Positions 35,944 to 44,567 of a DNA stretch of 64,000 nucleotides are shown here, piece by piece. This DNA is from Firmicutes bacterium UBA3553. Lineage in GTDB: Bacteria; Bacillota; Clostridia; Tissierellales; Sedimentibacteraceae. The notes below the pieces were generated by a model. That model did no database searches and had not been told where the DNA came from. It saw nothing but the letters and a program-made list of their open reading frames with translations. The position numbers and the translations under genes are program-made. The DNA lies in contig DFOA01000065.1 in assembly GCA_002381185.1 (NCBI GenBank), forward strand, positions 1 through 64,000, in the 5' to 3' direction. Position 1 is the stretch's first letter, and every line of letters starts with the position of its first letter.

Positions 35944-37293
35944 TTATTTTATTGATAAATGCTTAAGTGTTGATCTAAACCATATAAATAATATAATTCC
36001 TTTAAATATTGAAGATATGCTTATGCTGAACCATACTCCTGATAATCCCAATGCAGTTGAGCTGAGAAATATGGCTGCCGGAATTCTTAAAGCATTCAGC
36101 ACGACACCGTTGACTGTAGGAGGCAGTGTTCTTCCCAAGCCGTTGAAGGCTCCTGTAGTTCCGATTTCAATGCTCATGAAGAACTGGGACAACCCCAGGA
36201 TTCTTAAATAAATGATACCTTCCCTGATTGCAGCGGGGTCGTTGGGTACAAATATTGTGAACAGTATTTCAGCACCGAAAATTAACAATACAGTTGTGAG
36301 TATCCCAATACCGCCTAATATCTGTATTCCTTGTATATAGCCTTCCTTAATCCTTTCTAATTTCTTTGCTCCGTAGTTTTGTCCCGTGAAGGCTGATATG
36401 GCTGAGGAAAATCCGTCTGCCGTCATCCACGTCAGTGATTCGATATTTGAGCCTATACTTTGAACCGCAACTGCCACAGGACCGAATCCTGCAACTATTT
36501 TTGTTATAACCATGTTAATTGCGGCATGAAGTCCTGACTGAAGAAATGGAGGGATACCAAGCTTTACAATATTCTTTATAATTTCCATATCCGGTTTTAC
36601 AAATAATTTAATATGCGAATATATGGTGCCATAGGTTTTTCCTATAAAAATAAAAATCATTGTTACAAAAAATTGGGCCGATATTGTTGCCAGTGCAGCG
36701 CCTTTGATTCCTAATGAAGGTATGGGTCCAAGGCCGAATATCAAAATAGGATCAATTATAATATTGGCAATCAGACCGATTGTATTGATCTTAAAAGGGG
36801 TTATGCTGTTGCCGGTGCTGTTCAATGTTGCTGAAAATATCGGATTTAAAAAATGAAAAGTTATTCCTATACCGATTATAGTTAAGTAATCTACTGACAT
36901 TTTGATTACATTTTCATCCTGCAGGTTAAAAAAACCTATTAATTGATGTCTGAACAATATTAAAAACAAAGAATACATTAATGCAATAAAAAAATCCAGC
37001 TGAAAACCATTGGAAATATATTTCTTTGCACTTTCCATATCACCTTTGCCATAGCATTGAGCTACATTTACTCCGACGCCAACCTGGGAGATCATAACCA
37101 GTGATGTTCCCAGCCACAGGTAAAATCCTGCTGCTCCTGCGGCAGCCACCGCTTCTGTACTGAGCCTTCCAAGCCATATTATATCTGTTAAATTGTAAGC
37201 CATATGGATAAAGCCTGTTCCCATTATAGGCAGTGCCAGCTTTACTAATGTGCTCCGTATTTTGCCTTCTGTTAGATTTGTAATGTCGTTCAT
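35944..37293 (-). CDS. MATE family efflux transporter
   Basis: The 449-residue protein has 12 hydrophobic segments in two homologous halves. Each half begins with the usual MATE pattern (PIMGTGFIHMAYNLTDIIWLG in the first, PPFLQSGLHAAINMVI in the second). It is close to the family length of about 450. Sodium- or proton-driven export of cations or drugs is expected. AGAAAGGAT precedes the start. It is the first gene of the putative unit with the threonine-synthase-like and amidase genes. Confidence 0.9.
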   Translation of the reverse strand: MNDITNLTEGKIRSTLVKLALPIMGTGFIHMAYNLTDIIWLGRLSTEAVAAAGAAGFYLWLGTSLVMISQVGVGVNVAQCYGKGDMESAKKYISNGFQLDFFIALMYSLFLILFRHQLIGFFNLQDENVIKMSVDYLTIIGIGITFHFLNPIFSATLNSTGNSITPFKINTIGLIANIIIDPILIFGLGPIPSLGIKGAALATISAQFFVTMIFIFIGKTYGTIYSHIKLFVKPDMEIIKNIVKLGIPPFLQSGLHAAINMVITKIVAGFGPVAVAVQSIGSNIESLTWMTADGFSSAISAFTGQNYGAKKLERIKEGYIQGIQILGGIGILTTVLLIFGAEILFTIFVPNDPAAIREGIIYLRILGLSQFFMSIEIGTTGAFNGLGRTLPPTVNGVVLNALRIPAAIFLSSTALGLSGVWFSISISSIFKGIILFIWFRSTLKHLSIK

Positions 37294-37391
37294 AAAAATC
37301 CTTTCTGATAAAAATATTTATGTTTAGTTTAACTTATAATTGTTAATTGTACAAGCTATTAAATTGGCATATTTTTATGTAGAAACCCGTA

Positions 37392-37497
37392 ATTTATGAT
37401 ATAATAAATACAATAATGAAACAAAGATTAACGTCTTTGTCTGATATGTATTTATTGTATCGGTGTGAAGCAAAATAATAAGCGATGCACTTATGAT
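37392..37497 (+). repeat. Duplicated 106-nt leader element, copy 1
   Basis: This segment matches 60563-60668 without gaps at 94 of 106 positions by my count. It opens with an extended -10 (TGATATAAT, 37397-37405). It contains a 9-bp dyad (37408-37416 with 37452-37460) that encloses a 7-8-bp hairpin (37421-37428 with 37433-37440, loop TAAC). In the other copy the eighth pair changes from T-G to C-G, which keeps pairing. It ends 50 bases before the start codon of the HesB-like gene. A second TATAAT follows at 37497-37502. It may be a regulatory RNA, an operator or a mobile promoter element. Confidence 0.8.
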
Positions 37498-37546
37498 ATA
37501 ATAAAATTGCAGCACAATAATAAAATTAAGGAGATCATTGCAATAC

Positions 37547-37849
37547 ATGAGTAAAATCACGATAACTGAAAATGCGTTGAGCTATCTCAACAAAAAAGGC
37601 AAGAAATCTGTAACCATCGGATATCCTGACTACAGGACAAACGGAGATTTTGCAGTTGTTCCTGTTCCTGAAATCTTTGCAAAAAAACCTAAGGCAGAGG
37701 AAGGATATAATAAAATTACGGTAGACGGAATAGACGTCTATGTTTCAAAACTGGTTTATTTGCCTGATAATGATGTTGTTATTGATGTTGATAAATTTTT
37801 AAAAATGCAATTCCTGACAGTTTCAGGATTCAGTATAAAAGGTCAGTAG
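37547..37849 (+). CDS. HesB/IscA-like protein without cysteines
   Basis: The 100-residue protein resembles the HesB-like 'CC/Se motif' family in layout: ITITENALSYLNKKG at the start, NKITVDGIDVYVSK in the middle, and FLKMQFLTVSGF at the end. Relatives have Cys or Sec residues for metal or redox chemistry; this protein has none. ATG 37547 is taken as the start, but the AAGGAGAT site at 37528-37535 is a little distant, and TTG 37538 is an alternative. It is followed after 8 bases by dinB, so the two genes form an operon under the repeated leader element. Function unknown. Confidence 0.65.
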   Translation: MSKITITENALSYLNKKGKKSVTIGYPDYRTNGDFAVVPVPEIFAKKPKAEEGYNKITVDGIDVYVSKLVYLPDNDVVIDVDKFLKMQFLTVSGFSIKGQ

Positions 37850-37857
37850 GTGGTAAA

Positions 37858-39060
37858 GTGGAAAGAGTAGTATTTCTAGTTGATATGAACGCTTTTTTTA
37901 TAAGCTGCGAACAAACCCGCCATCCTGAAATTACAGGCCGGCCGGCTGCAGTGGCAGGGGACCCTGAAAACAGGACGGGCATCATATTGACTGCAAATTA
38001 CGAAGCACGAAAATATGGTATCAGAACAACCATGGTTCTAAGAGAAGCCCTTAAACTCTGTCCCAATTTAATGATTATTCCGCCGGATCACAAATTTTAT
38101 GAACAAAAATCCAGAGAAGTAATGAAGATTTTTTCCTCATATACTCCTGTAATCGAGCAGAACAGCATAGATGAGGCTTGGCTTGATATGACGGGATGCA
38201 CAGGACTTTTCGGGCAGCCTGTGGAAACAGCAAGAAATATTATGGAGCGAATTAATAAAGAGCTGGGGCTTTGGTGCTCAATCGGAATATCTGAAAATAA
38301 GTTTCTGGCAAAAATGGCTTCTGAGATGAAAAAACCCCATGGAATTACAGAACTGTGGAAGAAAGACATTAAAGAAAAGATGTGGCCGCTTCCCGTAAAT
38401 TATATTTACGGAGTGGGAAAGCGTACCGCTTTAAAGCTTCAAGGCATGGGAATACTTACTATTAAGGATTTGGCCCTGTGCGACAGCTCATATCTTGTGA
38501 AGAAGCTTGGGAAAATGGGTGCTGAACTTTCCCTGAGGGCAAACGGCATAGATACGTCACCGGTAAGCCCTAACTCTGACAGTGACATGAAATCCATAGG
38601 CAGGTCAATTACACTTTCTCATGATATAACTGACATAGACTTTGCTAAAACTGTTTTGCTGGAACTTTCGGATGAGGTGGGCATGTCAGCAAGAAAGTAT
38701 GGAAAAAAGGGACGCACTGTACAAATAAGCATAAAATATTCCGATTTTGTAAGCATCACAAGACAAACAACAGTTCCTGCAACATATCTTGTCAAGGATA
38801 TTTATTCTGCAGGAGTCAGGCTTCTTGAAAAAAACTGGAACAAGGAACCTATACGTCTTCTCGGCATAAGCTTAAGCGGATTTGAGGAAAATTACGGCTC
38901 AGAGCAGATCTCTTTATTTCAAATGTCTGATATGGCAGAAGAAAAAGACACTAACAAGACCGACCTGCTTGAAAATGCCATTTATAATATACGCAAAAAA
39001 TACGGTCATTCAATAATCAAACCTGGAGCATTAATAAATAAAGACAATAAAAATAAATAA
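37858..39060 (+). CDS. dinB: DNA polymerase IV (Y family)
   Basis: The 400-residue translesion polymerase starts at GTG behind TAGGTGG. The active-site acidic residues are visible: D9 in LVDMNAFF and D105/E106 in SIDEAWLD. The steric region YEARKYGIRTTM and the helix-hairpin-helix thumb (YGVGKRTALKLQGMGI) are also present. A beta-clamp-binding peptide near the C-terminus is plausible in EQISLFQMS. It copies damaged DNA with low fidelity. It is co-transcribed with the HesB-like gene. No LexA box was recognised upstream. Confidence 0.93.
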   Translation: MERVVFLVDMNAFFISCEQTRHPEITGRPAAVAGDPENRTGIILTANYEARKYGIRTTMVLREALKLCPNLMIIPPDHKFYEQKSREVMKIFSSYTPVIEQNSIDEAWLDMTGCTGLFGQPVETARNIMERINKELGLWCSIGISENKFLAKMASEMKKPHGITELWKKDIKEKMWPLPVNYIYGVGKRTALKLQGMGILTIKDLALCDSSYLVKKLGKMGAELSLRANGIDTSPVSPNSDSDMKSIGRSITLSHDITDIDFAKTVLLELSDEVGMSARKYGKKGRTVQISIKYSDFVSITRQTTVPATYLVKDIYSAGVRLLEKNWNKEPIRLLGISLSGFEENYGSEQISLFQMSDMAEEKDTNKTDLLENAIYNIRKKYGHSIIKPGALINKDNKNK

Positions 39061-39109
39061 ATTCAACAAAGTAATTAATTATAAAATTTATGCAAACGTT
39101 ATTAGTCAT

Positions 39110-39125
39110 TAGCGATTTATTTGCT
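39110..39125 (+). promoter_or_regulatory. Weak sigma-54-like promoter upstream of the molybdenum hydroxylase
   Basis: TAGCGA-N5-TTGCT has the correct spacing and an intact -12 GC, but the -24 GG is AG. It ends 39 bases before the ATG. Worth noting only because a sigma-54 activator gene follows the operon. Confidence 0.25.
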
Positions 39126-39163
39126 CATATATTAGAATAAAGCATATTGGGGGGAGAGATGTT

Positions 39164-41464
39164 ATGGCTGTCGGAGAAAGTATTGCCCGTGTTGATGCTT
39201 ATGATAAGGCAACCGGAAGAGCAAGATACACTGACGATTTGTTTGGCAAAGATACATTGATTATTAAAATTGTACATTCGACTGTTGCACATGGAATAGT
39301 TGTAAAAATAGAAACTTCGGAAGCAGAAAAAATTGAAGGGGTTCTGAAGGTGGTTACCTGTTTTGATGTTCCTGATATACAGTTTCCTACAGCCGGGCAT
39401 CCATGGGCAAAAGATACCAAAAGTCAGGATGTGGCAGACAGGCTTCTTCTTAACAGGCATGTACGATATTACGGTGATGAGGTTGCGGTTGTTGTTGCAG
39501 AAAATGAAATTGCTGCCGAAAAAGGTGTTCATGCAGTCAAAGTGGAATATTACGAATATCCCTTTGCAATGAATATAGAAGAAGCGATGAAAAAAGAAGC
39601 CCGTGCTATTCATGAGGAATATCCTCAGAATGTTTTAGGACACAGTACCTTAAGGATTGGAAACTATCAGGGAGCAATTAAAGATAATTGTTTAATGAAA
39701 ATTGAAGGCTGGTATGAAACTCCGGCTGTACAGCATTGCCATCTTGAAAATTTTGTTTGCTGTTCCTATATGGAAAATGGAAGAATCACTGTTGTAACCT
39801 CAACACAAATTCCCCATATTGTAAGAAGAGTCGTCGGACAGGCACTTGGGATTCCGTGGGGAAAGGTTCGCGTAATAAAGCCTTTCATAGGAGGAGGCTT
39901 CGGCAACAAGCAGGATGTTCTTTATGAGCCTTTATGTGCATATATTTGCACGCTGGTTGGAGGAAGAGCAGTAAAGCTGAATGTTTCGAGAGAAGAGTCA
40001 TTCGTAAACAGCAGAGTGAGACACTCAATACGAACTCACATCATTTCGTATGTGAGGAAAGATGGAACATTTGCTGCAAGGAAGATGGAAGCATATTCTG
40101 ACCAGGGAGCTTACGCATCTCACGGCCATGCCGTAGTTAATAAAGGGCAGGGAGCCTTTCCTCAAATGTATCCGTGTGAAAATATTGAGGCAGATTCATA
40201 TACGGTATATACTAACAAACCCGCAGCAGGAGCCATGAGGGGATATGGCATGCCGCAGGCTATGTTTGCGGTGGAAGCCCACACTGATGATGTGGCTAAA
40301 GCGCTTGGTATGAATCCTGTGGAATTCAGGATGAAAAACATTATGCCGAAAGATTTCAGGGATAAGGTATCAAACAATCAAAATTATTTTGACAGCTTCA
40401 GGTTGTGTATAGAAAAAGGAAAAGAAATAATCGATTATGATAAAAAGATTTCAGAGTATCAAAACCAAGAAGGGTCTGTGCGACGAGGCATAGGGATGGC
40501 AGCATTTTGGTACAATACGGGGGTCTGGCCTTTTCATCTTGAATCAAGCTCATGCAGGATGATTCTGAATCAGGACGGCTCCATACAGTTACAGCTTGGA
40601 GAAACAGAAATAGGCCAGGGAGCAGACACAGCATTTGCCCAGATGGCAGCGGAGACTGTGGGATTACCTGTAAGTATGGTTCATGTAATTTCAACCCAGG
40701 ATACGGACATAACACCATACGGTTCAGGAGCGTATGCTTCAAGACAGACGTATGTGGGAGGAGGGGCAATTCATCAGACAGGATTGTTATTGAAGGAAAA
40801 AATTCTTGATTACGCAGAGATGCTTACTTCAATACCTGCCCATGACTTAAGCATAAAGGAAGGTAACATAATTAAAAAACCAGACAATAAATTTATTATG
40901 ACTGTCGGTAATATTGCCTTAGAGGCTTTGTACAGCAGAACTCACAGCCAGCATATAACAGCAGAAAGCACTTATCAGGCAGAGACAAATGCTTATTCAT
41001 TCGGCTGCAGCTTTGCTGAAGTGGAGGTTGATATTCAAATGTGCAAAATCAAGCTTCTCAGAATGATTAATGTTCATGATGCCGGAAAACTGATTAATCC
41101 TGAATTGGCAAATGCACAGGTACAGGGCGGTATGAGCATGGCAATAGGATATGCCCTTTCTGAAAAACTTCAATTTGATGAGGATACGGGCAGGGTGCTG
41201 AACAATAATCTTCTTGATTACAAGCTGGCAACATTTATGGACCATCCGGAGCTTGAAGTTTATTTTATCGAAAATTTTGAGCCCACAAGCATATTTGGAA
41301 CTAAAGCACTGGGAGAGCCTCCTGCAATATCAGGGGCGCCTGCCATCAGAAATGCAGTGCTTCATGCGACAGGAGTTGCATTTAATGAAATACCTATGAC
41401 TCCTCAGGTTTTATACAAGGAATTTAAGAAAAGAGGTCTGATACAAGGAGGTTCTCATGTTTAA
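39164..41464 (+). CDS. Xanthine dehydrogenase family, molybdopterin-binding subunit
   Basis: The 766-residue large subunit binds the molybdenum pyranopterin. The family blocks are GGGFGNKQDVLYEP (about 244-257), GYGMPQAMFAVE, GQGADTAFAQMAAE, and the terminal GEPPAISGAPAIRNA, which carries the catalytic Glu. It hydroxylates a heteroaromatic substrate or aldehyde with water as oxygen donor. The order large-FAD-FeS with 8- and 14-base overlaps shows an operon of the clostridial purine/nicotinate hydroxylase type. The substrate is not evident. A strong GGGGGGAGAG site precedes the ATG. Confidence 0.9.
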   Translation: MAVGESIARVDAYDKATGRARYTDDLFGKDTLIIKIVHSTVAHGIVVKIETSEAEKIEGVLKVVTCFDVPDIQFPTAGHPWAKDTKSQDVADRLLLNRHVRYYGDEVAVVVAENEIAAEKGVHAVKVEYYEYPFAMNIEEAMKKEARAIHEEYPQNVLGHSTLRIGNYQGAIKDNCLMKIEGWYETPAVQHCHLENFVCCSYMENGRITVVTSTQIPHIVRRVVGQALGIPWGKVRVIKPFIGGGFGNKQDVLYEPLCAYICTLVGGRAVKLNVSREESFVNSRVRHSIRTHIISYVRKDGTFAARKMEAYSDQGAYASHGHAVVNKGQGAFPQMYPCENIEADSYTVYTNKPAAGAMRGYGMPQAMFAVEAHTDDVAKALGMNPVEFRMKNIMPKDFRDKVSNNQNYFDSFRLCIEKGKEIIDYDKKISEYQNQEGSVRRGIGMAAFWYNTGVWPFHLESSSCRMILNQDGSIQLQLGETEIGQGADTAFAQMAAETVGLPVSMVHVISTQDTDITPYGSGAYASRQTYVGGGAIHQTGLLLKEKILDYAEMLTSIPAHDLSIKEGNIIKKPDNKFIMTVGNIALEALYSRTHSQHITAESTYQAETNAYSFGCSFAEVEVDIQMCKIKLLRMINVHDAGKLINPELANAQVQGGMSMAIGYALSEKLQFDEDTGRVLNNNLLDYKLATFMDHPELEVYFIENFEPTSIFGTKALGEPPAISGAPAIRNAVLHATGVAFNEIPMTPQVLYKEFKKRGLIQGGSHV

Positions 41465-42350
41465 TTTTGAAGCAATATATGAAGCAGCTTCCGTGAACCA
41501 TGCAGTGGAATTGTTAAAAGAACATCCAAATGCAATAATCATAGCAGGTGGAAGTGATGTGCTTATAAAAATCAGAGAAGGAAGGTTATCAGAATGTGAG
41601 CTTATAAGCATACAGACAATTAATGAACTCAGAGGAATAACAATAAAAGAAGATGCCACACTATGCATTGGTCCAATTGAAAGCTTTTCACATATTGCAG
41701 AGAACACTTTAATTAAACAGTACATTTCCGTGCTTGGAGATGCTGCATTGACTGTGGGAGGACCCCAAATCCGGAATATCGGAACTATCGGAGGAAATAT
41801 TTGCAACGGAGCTACATCAGCAGATACAGCATCAACCCTTTTAGCGTGGGATGTGGTGCTGGAGCTGACAGGTTTGGGTTATGTGCGATATGTTCCGATT
41901 TCGGAATTTTACATTCACGCCGGAAAAACAAATATTAAAAACGGAGAGATTCTTACTTCGATTTTAATACATAAAAACAGTTATGAGAATTACAAGGGCT
42001 TTTATTACAAATATTCAGCAAGAAATGCAATGGACATTTCTGTTTGTAACTGTTCTGTTAATGTCAGGCTATCTTCCGACAAAAAAGCTGTGGAGGATGT
42101 GCGGGCTGCCTACGGAGCAGCAGGCCCGGTACCATTGAGAGCATATAAAGCAGAAAATGCAATAAGGGGTAAAAAAATAACTTTGGAACTTATTGACGAA
42201 TTTGCAGATACAGCAGCGAAAAATTTAGAACCAAGAAGCAGTTATAGAGCAAGCAGGGAATTCAGAATACATATTTTGAAGGAACTCAGCAAAAAGTGTT
42301 TAAAAGAATCCATATGCCGATGCGGAGGTATCATTAATGGAACAGTTTAA
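41457..42350 (+). CDS. Xanthine dehydrogenase family, FAD-binding subunit
   Basis: The 297-residue medium subunit has the PCMH-type FAD segments IIAGGSDVLIKIREG (about 23-37) and TVGGPQIRNIGTIGGNICNG (about 100-119), then the CO-dehydrogenase flavoprotein C-terminal domain. It passes electrons from the iron-sulfur subunit to NAD or another acceptor. The start overlaps the large-subunit stop by 8 bases, with AAGGAGGT just upstream. Confidence 0.92.
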   Translation: MFNFEAIYEAASVNHAVELLKEHPNAIIIAGGSDVLIKIREGRLSECELISIQTINELRGITIKEDATLCIGPIESFSHIAENTLIKQYISVLGDAALTVGGPQIRNIGTIGGNICNGATSADTASTLLAWDVVLELTGLGYVRYVPISEFYIHAGKTNIKNGEILTSILIHKNSYENYKGFYYKYSARNAMDISVCNCSVNVRLSSDKKAVEDVRAAYGAAGPVPLRAYKAENAIRGKKITLELIDEFADTAAKNLEPRSSYRASREFRIHILKELSKKCLKESICRCGGIINGTV

Positions 42351-42816
42351 GAAAATATCATGTACGGTAAACGGGAGAAAGGTTACAAGGTCAGTTGACG
42401 TGAGAGAATCCTTAACTGATTTTATCCGCAACGACCTTGGCTTAAAGTCTGTCAAAAAAGGCTGTGAAGCAGGTGAATGTGGTGCATGCACAGTTATTAT
42501 CGATGGAGAGACCTTCAATTCATGCATTTATTTTGCCATATGGGCGGATGGGAAAAGCATAAGGACACTGGAAGGACTCATGGGGCCAAACGGGGAAATT
42601 TCCGATATTCAGCAAAACTTCATTGATGAAGGAGCAATTCAATGCGGTTTCTGTACTCCGGGTATGATTATGTCAGCAGTAAATATCGTCGAGCAAAACA
42701 AGGAAGTGTCAAGAGATGAAATTCGGGGAAGCATGGCAGGGAATATGTGCCGCTGCACGGGATATGAAAATATAGTAAATGCCGTAGAAAAAACAATAAA
42801 AAACAGGAAAAAATAA
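42337..42816 (+). CDS. Xanthine dehydrogenase family, 2Fe-2S subunit
   Basis: The 159-residue small subunit has a plant-type 2Fe-2S site (KKGCEAGECGACTV and a later FNSC) and a second helical-domain site (CGFCTPGMI and MCRCTGYENI). Both clusters appear complete. It overlaps the FAD-subunit gene by 14 bases and has its own GGAGGT site. It is the last gene of the hydroxylase operon. Confidence 0.93.
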   Translation: MEQFKKISCTVNGRKVTRSVDVRESLTDFIRNDLGLKSVKKGCEAGECGACTVIIDGETFNSCIYFAIWADGKSIRTLEGLMGPNGEISDIQQNFIDEGAIQCGFCTPGMIMSAVNIVEQNKEVSRDEIRGSMAGNMCRCTGYENIVNAVEKTIKNRKK

Positions 42817-42847
42817 AACTCGAATTCAGCCGGTATGAAACAAGTAT

Positions 42848-42901
42848 GAATCTCATTCCTTAAGGGAGTTCGTTACGCACCGCTTAAGAAAAATGAGATT
42901 C
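42848..42901. terminator. Hairpin between convergent genes
   Basis: Outer arms 42848-42857 and 42892-42901 pair perfectly; inner CTTAAG copies (42859-42864, 42883-42888) extend the stem. There is no T-run. The sequence ATGAGATTCTTCGA echoes ATGAGTTTCTTCGA in the repeat near 33870, so it may belong to the same palindromic repeat family. Confidence 0.45.
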
Positions 42902-42928
42902 TTCGATATCGGTAGGACGATACTGTGT

Positions 42929-44317
42929 TCACTCAGCATTTTTATCAAGTTTAATATTTAACTTTTCCATTTTATAATAAAGAGTCTGCCTTGGAATGTC
43001 TAATTTTTTTGCTGTCCTTGATACATTGCAGTCATATTGCTTTAATGCATTTATTATGACTTTTCTTTCAAATTGTTCCACCTGCTTATTTAAGGGCCCG
43101 GCATAGTTTTCACAATCGGTTAAAACAGGGTCATTATTTGAATTATTGCTATCTTGTCTTATGTTTATATAATCAGGAAGATCAATCATTGAAATTATAT
43201 TGCTTTCTGTAATATTTACGGCATGCTCGATTATATGCCTTAGTTCTCTTGTATTACCTGGCCAGTCATATTTTTTGAAAAATTCTATAACATCCTCAGA
43301 AAAGCCATAAATATTCTTATTCAGTTCCTTATTAAAATAATTCAAGAAGTAGCTGCTTAATTCGATAATATCATTTTTACTCTCCCTAAGGGGGGACAGG
43401 CTGAAATTTATGACGTTAAGACGGTAGAATAAGTCGCTTCGCAGTTTACCAGATGCAATTGCTTCATATGGATTTTCATTTAAGGCTGCTATAATTCTCA
43501 CATCAACTGCGTGGGTTGTATTGTCGCCCACTCTTCTTATGAAACCTTCCTGCAAAAACCTTAGAAGTTTTGCCTGCAATGTTATATCCATAGAATTGAT
43601 TTCATCCAAAAACAAAGTTCCGCCGTCTGCAGTCTCAATCAACCCTTTTGAATCCTTAGCTCCTGTAAAGCTTCCCAATCTAGTTCCAAATAATATGCTT
43701 TCAAACAAGGTGCCTGGTATTGCAGCACAATTTTGGGCTATAAAAGGTTTGCCTCGCCTGCTGCTTTCATTGTGAAGACATTGCACAACGAGTTCCTTTC
43801 CTGTTCCTGTTTCTCCATAAACCAGTACAGGAGAACGGCTGTCAGCTGTTTTTTTAATTTTGTTCTTTAAGTCTTTTTTTGATTTGCTGCTTCCTATAAT
43901 ATCATCAAGAGTATAGACCGCTTTTTCCACAGCATCTCTTCCTGCTTTATTATCAACTAGATTGTTATATTTCTCAACATCGGAAAATATTTCAACGACA
44001 CCTTCAAGCTGACCGTCTTCATACAAAGGTATAGTGCTTGATAAAATTGTCACTCGTTTATCCTGATAATTATAATAATTCTGTGCATAATTCTTTAAGC
44101 TTTCTCCGGTTTTCAGTGTCCTCATTATTGTGCTTGTTTCCTCAGTGAGCCTCGGAAATATTTCAAGAAGGTGTTTTCCAATGGCACTTTCTACCTTCAA
44201 TCCAGCCAAATCGTTGATTGACTGATTGTAGTAAACAACCTTCCCATACTTGTCCACAATAAAAATGCCGCAATATAAGTTTTCTGAAATTAATTTCAAT
44301 ATATTTTTATAATCCAT
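42929..44317 (-). CDS. Sigma-54-dependent activator with PAS domain, RocR-like
   Basis: The 462-residue regulator has an N-terminal PAS domain (about 8-120), a central AAA+ domain with Walker A GETGTGKE and the sigma-54 contact loop GSFTGA (the usual GAFTGA with Ala to Ser), and a C-terminal Fis-type helix-turn-helix (NVSRTAKKLDIPRQTLYYKM, about 433-452). The layout resembles Bacillus RocR, which activates arginine/proline catabolism. Two candidate targets are near: the hydroxylase operon convergent with it, and hypD, which has a clear sigma-54 promoter 1.9 kb away. Confidence 0.9.
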   Translation of the reverse strand: MDYKNILKLISENLYCGIFIVDKYGKVVYYNQSINDLAGLKVESAIGKHLLEIFPRLTEETSTIMRTLKTGESLKNYAQNYYNYQDKRVTILSSTIPLYEDGQLEGVVEIFSDVEKYNNLVDNKAGRDAVEKAVYTLDDIIGSSKSKKDLKNKIKKTADSRSPVLVYGETGTGKELVVQCLHNESSRRGKPFIAQNCAAIPGTLFESILFGTRLGSFTGAKDSKGLIETADGGTLFLDEINSMDITLQAKLLRFLQEGFIRRVGDNTTHAVDVRIIAALNENPYEAIASGKLRSDLFYRLNVINFSLSPLRESKNDIIELSSYFLNYFNKELNKNIYGFSEDVIEFFKKYDWPGNTRELRHIIEHAVNITESNIISMIDLPDYINIRQDSNNSNNDPVLTDCENYAGPLNKQVEQFERKVIINALKQYDCNVSRTAKKLDIPRQTLYYKMEKLNIKLDKNAE

Positions 44318-44567
44318 AGCAGCCTCTTTGATTCGATAATTTGGTTTATTATATCATATCTCAGCAAAAATCTGCAAACAAAATAAAAGAAACCAACCTT
44401 TCATATTCAAGGGCTAGATTCCTTTTTATAAAGAGTTTGAATCATTAATAAAAAGTCTCATGAATGACCTAAGTTTCACTAATAAATGAGGTCATACATG
44501 AAGCAAAATAATCTCACATTAGGTGAAATTGAGATAACAATCTTGCTGATTCAAAATAAATTCGTGT

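Noticed and set aside
37491..37505. Third copy of the duplicated leader element
   Set aside because: Only the TTATGATATAATAAA promoter-like part is repeated; the dyad and hairpin are missing.
42848..42901. Hairpin considered as part of a transposable element together with 33803-33930
   Set aside because: Only a 14-base motif is shared, and no transposase or target duplication is visible. It is kept as a possible terminator.
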